DNA from: JAMXLO01 sp041487355
GTDB taxonomy: Bacteria > Pseudomonadota > Alphaproteobacteria > Acetobacterales > Acetobacteraceae
NCBI GenBank assembly: GCA_041487355.1
Contig: JBGPND010000149.1
Location: forward strand, 1-13,092
Direction: 5' to 3'
DNA length: 13,092 nucleotides
Part shown: positions 7,398-13,092 of the stretch, one piece after another
Numbering within the stretch: the stretch's first letter is position 1
Layout of the letters: each line of letters begins with the position of its first letter
Notes under the pieces: generated by a model
What the model saw: only the letters and a program-made list of their open reading frames with translations
Database searches by the model: none
Told to the model about the DNA's origin: nothing
Program-made: the position numbers and the translations under genes

Positions 7398-7919
7398 ATG
7401 GCAATTCGCGCCGACTATCTCGGCATGCCGCTGTCGATCGACGATCTGGACGGCGAGAACCTGGAATACTTCCGCCACTGCGCGGAACACGACTTCCATC
7501 TGCAGCAGTGCGAGGAGTGCAACCTGCTGCGCTATCCGCCCACCACGGCGTGTCCGTGGTGCACCAGCCTGAAATCGCGCTGGACGCGGGTGGCAGGGAA
7601 GGGGGAGGTGCACTCCTACGAGGAAGTGCATCACGCTATCCAGCCAGCGTTCCAGGCCTGCGTGCCGTACATGGTTCTGCTGGTGGATCTCGACACGCAG
7701 AAGGGCAAGCCGACCGAGCATGAGGCGTTGCGCGTGGTCGGCAACCTGACCACACCGGACGGCAAGCTGGCGCCGCCCGATATGGTAAAGCGGATCGGGA
7801 TCGGTTCGCGCCTGCGCATGGTGTTCAGCGACGTGGCGCCAGGTCTTTCGCTGCCGCAATGGACGCTCGACGAGGGCGCGCCGCAGCCGGCCAGGCCGTG
7901 GCGCTACCCACGCGAGTGA
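7398..7919 (+). CDS. DUF35 zinc-ribbon/OB-fold protein, partner of the thiolase-like enzyme
   Basis: A 173-residue protein with the two-part DUF35 layout. A helical start ('DGENLEYFRHCAEHDFHLQQ') leads into a rubredoxin-like zinc ribbon with Cys38, Cys41, Cys52 and Cys55 (C-E-E-C ... C-P-W-C). An OB-fold follows from about residue 60: 'GKGEVHSYEEVHH', 'YMVLLVDLD', 'RVVGNLT', 'IGSRLRMVFSD'. DUF35 proteins bind thiolase-fold subunits and contribute the acyl-CoA-binding surface, as in ChsH2 with Ltp2 or the archaeal thiolase/HMG-CoA synthase complex. All four zinc ligands are intact. The gene begins 15 bp after the thiolase stop with a GAGGGGAGGGA ribosome-binding site, so the two are made together. 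There is no linked hydratase domain or acyl-CoA dehydrogenase gene, so the pathway is unknown. No clear terminator follows it. Confidence 0.92.
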   Translation: MAIRADYLGMPLSIDDLDGENLEYFRHCAEHDFHLQQCEECNLLRYPPTTACPWCTSLKSRWTRVAGKGEVHSYEEVHHAIQPAFQACVPYMVLLVDLDTQKGKPTEHEALRVVGNLTTPDGKLAPPDMVKRIGIGSRLRMVFSDVAPGLSLPQWTLDEGAPQPARPWRYPRE

Positions 7920-7976
7920 ATACAAGGATCAGTTGGGGCTGGTGCTTGGACTATAGTTGGGCGGCGGCGGTCTTTG

Positions 7977-8232
7977 CTATGAAATAGCCGGTTGTTTCTG
8001 TTCTGTGCTGCTTGGCTCTCCGATCATCGCGCGCTTCGGCCGCGGCTCGTAGCGCCGGACATAGAGACCGCCAGCCACAAGCGCGGCCACGGCAGTCACG
8101 CCAGTGACGATGGCGGCCGGTCCAGCCGCCGCCTTCGCCTCATGCCCGCGAGCGTCCACAGCAGGACAACGACGACCCCAGCACGGTGTAGCCGTAGGTG
8201 TGCAGCAGCTCGATTAGATGATGGAGCGGGAC
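7977..8232 (-). pseudogene. Remnant of a DedA-family membrane protein gene
   Basis: On the minus strand, 8190–8232 can be read as 'HHLIELLHTYGYTVLG', which strongly resembles the start of DedA proteins (L..LI..YGY..V). After a change of frame, 7977–8150 reads 'HEAKAAAGPAAIVTGVTAVA', then 'ALVAGGLYVRRYE' and a polar tail ending at a TAG. That looks like a DedA-type C-terminal helix and cytoplasmic tail. The ~150 residues that should lie between, including the conserved E..G.P.PGE loop, are missing, and no ATG fits the N-terminal piece. I therefore read it as an internally deleted and frameshifted gene. The similarity is judged by eye; each piece is short, so chance is possible. The rest of the 423-bp gap (7920–8342) shows no other gene, terminator or repeat. 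Confidence 0.45.
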
Positions 8233-8342
8233 GAGGGACGTGCTGTCTCGCGGCGGTTGAGGATGCAGGCGATGGACCGCGCAGCCACTGCGCGCGACTG
8301 GTATAAGGCTTGCGGGCCGGTGCCGGGCAAGGTGTGAGAGTG

Positions 8343-10217
8343 ATGGACGAGCGATTCGACGTGGTGGTGGTTGGCGGCGGGCATGCCGGGTGCGAGGCTG
8401 CCGCGGCAGCAGCACGCATCGGCGCACGGACGCTATTGCTGACCCACCGGCTGGAGACGATCGGCGAGATGTCGTGCAATCCCTCCATTGGCGGGATCGG
8501 CAAGGGGCATTTGGTGCGCGAGGTGGATGCGCTGGACGGCCTGATGGGCAGGGCGGCGGATGCGGCCGGTATCCACTTCAAGCTGCTGAACCGGAGCAAG
8601 GGCCCGGCGGTTCGCGGCCCGCGGGCGCAGGCGGATCGCGCGTTGTATCGGCGCGCCATCCGGGGGCTGCTGGCGGAGACCGCGGGGCTGACGGTCCGGG
8701 CAGTCGCCGTCGAGGACCTCGAGATCGGGCTGGATGGGCGGCTGGCAGCCATCTTGTGTGGCGATGGAGCTCGGATCCGTTGTGGCGCGGCGGTGCTGAC
8801 GACAGGAACCTTCCTGCGGGGCATGATTCACATCGGTGAGCAGCAAACTCCGGCTGGACGGGTGGGCGAGGCACCTTCAGTGGGGCTGGCGCAGACGCTG
8901 TCACGGCTTGCCTTGCCGCTCGGACGGCTGAAGACGGGGACACCGCCGCGGCTGGATCGGCGGACGATCGACTGGGATGGCCTGACCGCCGATCCCGGCG
9001 ATACCGTGCCGGAGCCGTTCAGCGCGATGACGGCGCGGATCGCCAATCCGCAGGTTGAATGCCGGATCACCGCGACCACACCGGCGACACACGCGGTGAT
9101 CCGGGCCAATCTGCACCGTTCGGCGGTATATGGGGGGCAGATCGCTGGCGTCGGTCCGCGCTATTGCCCGTCGATCGAAGACAAGATCGTGCGGTTCGCC
9201 GGGCGCGAGCACCACAACATATTCCTGGAGCCGGAAGGGCTGAACGATGAGACGGTCTATCCCAACGGCATCTCGACCAGCCTGCCGGAGGACGTGCAGC
9301 GGGAGATCCTGGCGACCATCCCAGGCCTCGAACGCGCCGTCATGACGCGCGCGGGCTACGCGGTGGAATACGATTATGTGGATCCGCGTGCCCTGACGCC
9401 CTGGCTGGAGGTACGGCAGCTTCCCGGCTTGTTTCTTGCGGGGCAGATCAATGGAACCACCGGATACGAAGAGGCTGCTGCGCAGGGCGTCATGGCCGGG
9501 ATAAACGCCGCCCGCCAGGTTGGCGGGAGCGCGCTGGTGACCCTCGATCGGTCCGAAGCGTATATCGGCGTGCTGATCGATGATCTGACGACCCAGGGCG
9601 TGAGCGAACCCTATCGGATGTTCACATCGCGCGCCGAGTACCGTCTGACGCTGCGGGCGGACAACGCCGATCTTCGCCTGACAGGCAAGGGATTGGGTTG
9701 GGGTTGCATCGGTGCGGCGCGGGCAGCGGTATTCACTGCACACAGTACTGCCGTGGTGGTCGCACGCGAGCGGGCGAAGGCCGAGGGAGGATACCCTGCG
9801 GGCCTGGCGCGACACGGCATCACGGTGCGTTCCGATGGTCGCTGGAGATCTGTGCTCGAGATGCTGGGCCACGAAGGCATCGAAATACCGACGCTGGCGG
9901 CGGCATTCCCCTGGCTGCGGGCTCTGCCGTCACGCGCGTTGGACCAGTTGCAGACGGAGGGGCGGTATGCCGGATACCTGCCGCGCCAGCAAGCCGACAT
10001 CCGGTCCTTCCGGAAAGAGGAGGCAGTCGCGCTGACTGGGGTGCCCTTCGGGGAAATCGGCGGACTATCGAGAGAGTTGCGAGACAAGCTGACCGCGGCA
10101 CAGCCGACTTCTCTGGGAGCGGCCTCCCGCATGGAAGGCATGACGCCTGCCGCGCTGGCGGCGATCGTCGCACATGTCCGTAAGCGTCGGCCCATGTCTC
10201 CAGCATCCGCTGCCTAA
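8343..10217 (+). CDS. mnmG: tRNA uridine-5-carboxymethylaminomethyl modification enzyme MnmG (GidA)
   Basis: A 624-residue, full-length MnmG. With MnmE it installs the cmnm5 group on U34 of tRNAs reading mixed codon boxes, using FAD, NADH, glycine and methylene-THF. The FAD-binding Rossmann motif is 'VVVVGGGHAGCEAA' (residues 7–20). The family motif 'GEMSCNPSIGGIGKGHLVRE' follows, with the conserved Cys at 45. The second conserved Cys is at 275 ('GPRYCPSIEDKIVRF'). The C-terminal FAD motif is 'LFLAGQINGTTGYEEAAAQG' and the helical tail that meets MnmE has 'TSLGAASRMEGMTPAAL'. I chose the ATG at 8343 because AAGGTG stands eight bases upstream and the protein starts directly at the FAD domain. 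An adjacent GTG (8340) is possible. The frame upstream of it is unconserved. It is first in the mnmG–rsmG–parA–parB block, but the usual upstream mnmE is absent. Confidence 0.98.
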   Translation: MDERFDVVVVGGGHAGCEAAAAAARIGARTLLLTHRLETIGEMSCNPSIGGIGKGHLVREVDALDGLMGRAADAAGIHFKLLNRSKGPAVRGPRAQADRALYRRAIRGLLAETAGLTVRAVAVEDLEIGLDGRLAAILCGDGARIRCGAAVLTTGTFLRGMIHIGEQQTPAGRVGEAPSVGLAQTLSRLALPLGRLKTGTPPRLDRRTIDWDGLTADPGDTVPEPFSAMTARIANPQVECRITATTPATHAVIRANLHRSAVYGGQIAGVGPRYCPSIEDKIVRFAGREHHNIFLEPEGLNDETVYPNGISTSLPEDVQREILATIPGLERAVMTRAGYAVEYDYVDPRALTPWLEVRQLPGLFLAGQINGTTGYEEAAAQGVMAGINAARQVGGSALVTLDRSEAYIGVLIDDLTTQGVSEPYRMFTSRAEYRLTLRADNADLRLTGKGLGWGCIGAARAAVFTAHSTAVVVARERAKAEGGYPAGLARHGITVRSDGRWRSVLEMLGHEGIEIPTLAAAFPWLRALPSRALDQLQTEGRYAGYLPRQQADIRSFRKEEAVALTGVPFGEIGGLSRELRDKLTAAQPTSLGAASRMEGMTPAALAAIVAHVRKRRPMSPASAA

Positions 10218-10222
10218 GAAGC

Positions 10223-10236
10223 GTTCCACGTGGAAC
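10223..10236. promoter_or_regulatory. parS: parS centromere site 1
   Basis: A perfect 14-bp palindrome, GTTCCACGTGGAAC, matching the ParB-binding consensus GTTTCACGTGAAAC with two symmetrical changes. It lies 5 bp after the mnmG stop. ParB dimers should load here as CTP-dependent clamps and be pulled by ParA. The rsmG start codon (GTG, 10230–10232) is inside it. Confidence 0.9.
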
Positions 10237-10841
10237 ATACTTCAACGTCGAACGATGTTCCACGTGAAACGCAGCGCGAGCTGGATCGCCTCGTGGCGCT
10301 TCTCTTGCGCTGGAACAACACGGTCAACCTGGTGGCGCGGGCTGACGAACCGTTCCTCTGGGACAGGCACATTGCCGATTCACTCCAGTTGGTCCCGCTC
10401 ATGGCGCCGCGGCCAGAGCGCGGGATTGATCTTGGCTCAGGCGCGGGATTTCCGGGACTGATCCTGGCTCTCGCCACCGGCGTGCCCTTCGACCTTATCG
10501 AGGCGGATCAGCGCAAAGCCGCCTTCCTGCGGGAGGCAGCGCGAGTGACCGGCGCCCCCGTCCGAGTCCACTCGGTCCGCATCGAGGCTGCCGCCCTGCC
10601 GCCGGCACCTCTCATCACAGCACGGGCGGTCGCGCCTTTGCCCAAGCTTCTGGCGCTGGCCGCCCCCTTGCTCGCGCCCGGAGGCATGTGCCTGTTCCTG
10701 AAAGGCGCCAACGTGGACGCGGAATTGACGCAAGCGGCGACACAGTGGCACATGCAGGTGGAGAGCATTCCCAGCCACACCGCCCCAGGCGCCCGCATCC
10801 TTCGAATCACCGAGCTCAGTCGTGTCCCTCGCTCAGCCTGA
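10230..10841 (+). CDS. rsmG: 16S rRNA (guanine-527-N7)-methyltransferase RsmG (GidB)
   Basis: A 203-residue cytoplasmic SAM-dependent methyltransferase that makes m7G527 in 16S rRNA. It begins with the family's 'RET...L..L..LL.RWN..VNLV' helix (residues 12–35) and 'WDRHIADSLQLVPL' (44–57). The SAM-binding motif 'GIDLGSGAGFPGLILA' is at 65–80, then 'LIEADQRKAAFLREAARVTG', 'TARAVAPLPKLLALAAPLL' and 'GGMCLFLKG'. Length is typical. The only reasonable start is GTG at 10230, since the next Met is residue 58. That codon lies inside a parS palindrome and has only a weak AAGAAG upstream. Codons 10–14 (VPRET) are a second parS site. It begins 12 bp after mnmG and its end overlaps parA by 20 bp, so translation of the two is probably coupled. 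Confidence 0.97.
   Translation: MEHTSTSNDVPRETQRELDRLVALLLRWNNTVNLVARADEPFLWDRHIADSLQLVPLMAPRPERGIDLGSGAGFPGLILALATGVPFDLIEADQRKAAFLREAARVTGAPVRVHSVRIEAAALPPAPLITARAVAPLPKLLALAAPLLAPGGMCLFLKGANVDAELTQAATQWHMQVESIPSHTAPGARILRITELSRVPRSA
10257..10270. promoter_or_regulatory. parS: parS centromere site 2, inside rsmG
   Basis: GTTCCACGTGAAAC, one base away from the consensus palindrome GTTTCACGTGAAAC. Its centre is 34 bp from that of site 1. The bases are also rsmG codons 10–14 (Val-Pro-Arg-Glu-Thr), so it serves as both a ParB-binding site and coding sequence. Confidence 0.88.
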
Positions 10842-11676
10842 CGCCGTCCAGGCAGACCCGCCGGCGGAGCGCAAGCCGCGGGTTCTCGCCATCGCCAACC
10901 AGAAAGGCGGCGTCGGCAAGACGACGACTGCCATCAATCTGGCGACCGCGCTGGCAGCCGTGGGGGAGGCGGTTCTGCTCATCGACCTCGACCCACAGGG
11001 CAACGCCTCCACTGGCCTCGGCATCGCCCGCTCCGACCGCGCCACCGGGAGCTATCGCCTCATCACCGAGCGCCTGCCCCTCGCCCAGGCGGTCCGTACC
11101 ACATATATCCCCAACCTGTCGCTGATCCCAGCCGAGCCGGACCTTGCCGGCGCCGAAATCGAGTTGGTCGGTCTGGAGCGCCGCGAATACCGGCTACGGG
11201 ACGCACTCGCCGAGTTGCGCGCGCCCCCCAGTCCCTACAGCTTCGTCCTGATCGACTGCCCGCCAAGCCTCGGCCTGCTCACACTCAATGGCCTCGTCGC
11301 GGCGGACGCTGTGCTCGTGCCGCTGCAATGCGAGTTCTACGCCCTGGAAGGCATCAGCGGCCTGATCCGAACGATCGAGATGGTCAAGCGCGGCTTCAAT
11401 CCTGGCCTGCGCCTGCAAGGCATAGTGCTCACCATGTTCGACCGGCGCAACAACCTGTCAGACCTGGTGGCCGCCGACGCCAGGGGATTCTTTGGTTCAA
11501 CCGTCTATGAAACCGTGATTCCCCGCAACATCCGCATCTCCGAGGCCCCGAGCCACGGCAAGCCGGTGCTGCTGTATGATTTCCGCTCACCCGGAGCCCA
11601 GGCCTATGTCAGGCTCGCCGGCGAACTCCTGCGACGGGAGCGCGCAACCCAGGCCCAACCAGGAGCCTCCGCATGA
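10822..11676 (+). CDS. parA: Chromosome partitioning ATPase ParA
   Basis: A 284-residue ParA/Soj ATPase. It binds DNA non-specifically on the nucleoid as an ATP dimer and is released by ParB, which drives origin segregation. The deviant Walker A is 'NQKGGVGKTTTAINLA' (residues 26–41, signature Lys in KGG and catalytic Lys33). Walker A' is 'LLIDLDPQGNASTGLG', Walker B is 'FVLIDCPPSLGLLTLNG', and 'VIPRNIRISEAPSHGKPV' is the typical C-terminal block. The short ~20-residue leader before the ATPase core is normal for chromosomal ParA and too short for the HTH domain of plasmid type Ia ParA. The start is GTG at 10822, inside the end of rsmG (20-bp overlap). No other start codon lies before the Walker motif. 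Its stop overlaps the parB start (ATGA). Confidence 0.97.
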   Translation: MSLAQPDAVQADPPAERKPRVLAIANQKGGVGKTTTAINLATALAAVGEAVLLIDLDPQGNASTGLGIARSDRATGSYRLITERLPLAQAVRTTYIPNLSLIPAEPDLAGAEIELVGLERREYRLRDALAELRAPPSPYSFVLIDCPPSLGLLTLNGLVAADAVLVPLQCEFYALEGISGLIRTIEMVKRGFNPGLRLQGIVLTMFDRRNNLSDLVAADARGFFGSTVYETVIPRNIRISEAPSHGKPVLLYDFRSPGAQAYVRLAGELLRRERATQAQPGASA

Positions 11677-12536
11677 GCGCCAAGGAGACCGCTCCCCGGC
11701 TTGGCCGAGGCTTGGCCGCCCTGCTCGGTGATGTCGCCGTCCAGGCCCCGCTACAAGCTGGTTCCGTCCGCCAATTGGCGCTCGATCAGCTCGAGCCCAA
11801 CCCCTTCCAGCCGCGCTCGACCATCGACCCGGCCGCGCTCGACGAACTCGCCCAGTCGATCCGCACCCGCGGCATTCTGCAGCCGCTGCTGGTTCGCCCG
11901 CACCCAACCGAGCCGAGCCGATTTCAGATCATCGCCGGGGAACGCCGCTGGCGGGCCGCGGGCGCCGCTGGCCTGCATGAGGTGCCGACGCTGGTCCGCG
12001 AGATGGCCGACACGGATGCCGCCGCCGTGGCCCTGGTCGAGAACCTGCAGCGCCAGGATCTCAACGCGATCGACGAGGCCGAGGGCTACGAGCGCCTCAT
12101 CGTCCAGTTTGGCCTGACCCAGGAGGCCGTGGGCCAGGCCATCGGCAAGTCCCGCAGCCACGTCAGCAACACGCTGCGGTTGCTGAATCTGCCGTCGACG
12201 GTGAAGGAAGCGCTGCGGAGCGGCATCATCTCGGCCGGTCATGCCCGCGCTCTTCTGGCCCACCCTGAGCCAGAGACGGCGATGCGGGACGTGATTGCCA
12301 AGCGGCTGTCCGTCCGTCAGACCGAGGCCCTGGCGGCGCGCGAGTCCGGTTCCTCAGCCGCAGAGCGCGCCCTGCCGAATCGTGGCCCGGACACAGTTGC
12401 GCTCGAACGCCACCTTGCCGAGCAACTTGGCCTCAAGGTGCGGGTCACCTTCGACGGCAGGGGAGGAGTCATCCAGATCCACTACACGGATCTCGAACAA
12501 CTGGACAATCTTCTCAGCAGATTTGCCGCCACCTGA
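11673..12536 (+). CDS. parB: Chromosome partitioning protein ParB (CTPase clamp)
   Basis: A 287-residue ParB/Spo0J. It recognises parS, spreads on DNA as a CTP-gated sliding clamp and stimulates ParA. The N-terminal ParA-contacting peptide is 'PRLGRGLAALLGD' (residues 8–20). The CTP-binding domain has 'NPFQPR', 'GILQPLLVRP', the G89-E-R-R box in 'IIAGERRWRAA' and the 'ENLQRQDLNAIDEA' motif from Glu123. The helix-turn-helix that reads parS is 'LTQEAVGQAIGKSRSHVSNT' (about 150–170), followed by the 'SAGHARALL' helix. The C-terminal dimerisation domain ends in 'IQIHYTDLEQLDNLLSRF'. The start ATG at 11673 follows an AGGAG site inside the end of parA and shares an ATGA with its stop, so the pair is coupled. 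All landmarks of a functional chromosomal ParB are present. Confidence 0.98.
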   Translation: MSAKETAPRLGRGLAALLGDVAVQAPLQAGSVRQLALDQLEPNPFQPRSTIDPAALDELAQSIRTRGILQPLLVRPHPTEPSRFQIIAGERRWRAAGAAGLHEVPTLVREMADTDAAAVALVENLQRQDLNAIDEAEGYERLIVQFGLTQEAVGQAIGKSRSHVSNTLRLLNLPSTVKEALRSGIISAGHARALLAHPEPETAMRDVIAKRLSVRQTEALAARESGSSAAERALPNRGPDTVALERHLAEQLGLKVRVTFDGRGGVIQIHYTDLEQLDNLLSRFAAT

Positions 12537-12545
12537 TATCAGCCA

Positions 12546-12748
12546 ATACCAACCGGCATTGACATTGACCCACCTGACGTCGCTTCATCGTCATGGCCCG
12601 CGCAGGCGGGCCATCCACGATTTTCCTTGTTGCAATCAGCAAAGTCGTGGATGGCGGGCCCCCGGCCTTCGCCGGGGCATGCTTCGCCCGCCAAGACGGC
12701 CGGGACTGCCATCGGCCAGGGTGTGTCAGTGTTTGCGACGCTTGGTAT
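12546..12748. repeat. Possible MITE-like element with short terminal inverted repeats
   Basis: ATACCAA at 12546–12552 and TTGGTAT at 12742–12748 are inverted copies that enclose the whole repeat region between parB and holA. The bases just inside the two ends also look distantly alike (TTGAC/CACC against CTGAC/CACC in the inverted reading). No target-site duplication is seen, and seven bases could match by chance. It has no coding potential; frames through it are products of the hairpins. Confidence 0.3.
12589..12698. repeat. REP-like nested inverted-repeat doublet
   Basis: A 110-bp symmetrical element. The left hairpin is a 9-bp stem ATGGCCCGC (12593–12601) / GCGGGCCAT (12606–12614) with loop GCAG. 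The right hairpin is TGGCGGGC (12652–12659) / GCCCGCCA (12686–12693) with an inner 7-bp stem (12660–12666 / 12671–12677) and loop CTTC. The two hairpins are themselves joined by an inverted pair, CCATCCACGA (12611–12620) / TCGTGGATGG (12645–12654). The ends read CGTCATGGC and GCCAAGACG. This 'GTCATG..CCGC..GGATCCACG' style is a familiar dispersed intergenic repeat in alphaproteobacterial genomes. Lying between convergent parB and holA, the stems may also stop transcription, though no U-run follows directly. Confidence 0.75.
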
Positions 12749-12791
12749 AAGTAAAGCGACCAATATTCTCGTAAAAATATCAATTAATACT

Positions 12792-13092
12792 TTATCTTGT
12801 ACCTCTTGACCCCTTCGCTGCCGCGGCCCTTCGCGCCAGCGTCAGAACCGCGTTTCGGGACAGCACAAGGTCCGGGGCTCCAGTGCGCTTGCAGGCGCGT
12901 TCGGCTTCGGCGAGCCCCGCCATGGCCGCCATCAGCCCGCCGGACGACCAAAGACCCAGTGCCTTGGTGAAAGCCCCCACCCGGCGGTAAAACACCGGAG
13001 GCCGAAGCGATTTCGTCGCCTCGGCTGCAGGCAAGCCTTCGTCGACCGCCAGCCGCGCCCGGTGCAGGCGCTGGAGATGCATCAACGCCGCA
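12792..13092 (-). CDS. holA: DNA polymerase III delta subunit HolA, C-terminal part (runs off the window)
   Basis: The last ~99 residues of HolA, the clamp-loader subunit that opens the beta clamp. The open frame continues to the right edge of the window. The C-terminal collar-domain block 'LQRLHRARLAVDEGLPAAEA', then 'TKSLRPPVFYRRVGAFTKAL', and 'GLAEAERACKRTGAP', matches alphaproteobacterial HolA proteins (the 'RPPVFFRR' and 'E...K.TG.P' positions). It is convergent with parB, an arrangement common next to this block in alphaproteobacteria. The final residues ('KGSRGTR') and the TAA stop lie in an unusually AT-rich stretch, so the very end may have drifted. Confidence 0.9.
   Translation of the reverse strand, partial: AALMHLQRLHRARLAVDEGLPAAEATKSLRPPVFYRRVGAFTKALGLWSSGGLMAAMAGLAEAERACKRTGAPDLVLSRNAVLTLARRAAAAKGSRGTR

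Noticed and set aside
6321..7925. 534-codon open frame antisense to the thiolase and DUF35 genes
   Set aside because: It is His/Arg/Val-rich with no recognisable domain and lies opposite two clear genes with good ribosome-binding sites; such antisense frames are common in GC-rich DNA.
8302..8307. TATAAG as a −10 box for mnmG
   Set aside because: No −35-like hexamer at 16–18 bp upstream; a single hexamer is not enough.
8901..9872. 323-codon frame antisense to mnmG
   Set aside because: Shadow of a full-length conserved gene, with no family features.
12539..12763. Small minus-strand protein with an 'AGEACPGEGRGPAIHDF'-like sequence
   Set aside because: This is the usual false translation of the REP-like hairpin repeat; no ribosome-binding site and no conserved domain.
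12770..12800. Intrinsic terminator or IHF site in the AT-rich stretch
   Set aside because: The only stem is short, AT-only and mismatched, and the IHF consensus fails at its TTR part.

Overview
The window looks like chromosomal DNA of a GC-rich alphaproteobacterium. The mnmG–rsmG–parA–parB block, with holA beyond it, is the classic origin-proximal partition neighbourhood of that class. The style of the MnmG, ParB and HolA proteins and the REP-like intergenic repeat point to Rhodospirillales, probably near Acetobacteraceae. This placement is inference from gene content, not from a phylogeny.

Left part (1–5640), metabolic and transport genes. On the minus strand, reading leftwards, are a Bcr/CflA-type MFS exporter, a family-5 (Opp/Dpp/Gsi-like) periplasmic peptide-binding protein and the N-terminal third of a divergent gamma-glutamyltransferase-family protein that leaves the window. 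The three probably form one transcription unit around peptide or gamma-glutamyl compound handling. A second MFS transporter diverges from the first and ends in a 38-bp tail-to-tail overlap with a luciferase-like (LLM) flavin/F420 oxidoreductase on the opposite strand.

Middle part (5641–8342). This holds a short orphan Phd/YefM-like antitoxin that appears truncated and has no visible toxin. Next is a two-gene operon of an SCP2/Ltp2-type thiolase-fold protein and a DUF35 zinc-ribbon/OB-fold partner. The thiolase has lost the canonical nucleophilic Cys (Gly in its place) and has Tyr where the GHP histidine normally aligns. That fits the non-condensing (retro-aldolase or other acyl-CoA) members of the family. 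A 423-bp stretch before mnmG carries what looks like the two ends of a decayed DedA-family membrane protein gene.

Right part (8343–13092). mnmG (tRNA wobble-uridine modification), rsmG (16S rRNA m7G methyltransferase), parA and parB (chromosome segregation) are tightly packed on the plus strand. Two parS sites lie at the mnmG/rsmG junction: one contains the rsmG GTG start codon, the other is read as rsmG codons 10–14. ParB would load at these sites and ParA would move the complex, so the cis site and its proteins are co-located. Beyond parB is a 250-bp spacer with nested inverted repeats, then the 3' end of a convergent holA (DNA polymerase III delta). mnmE, often the upstream neighbour of mnmG, is not here.

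No tRNA, rRNA, CRISPR array, transposase gene or phage gene was seen. I do not see a clearly new multi-gene system. The most interesting items are the parS sites embedded in rsmG, the Cys-less thiolase–DUF35 pair, the DedA remnant and the nested-repeat element after parB.
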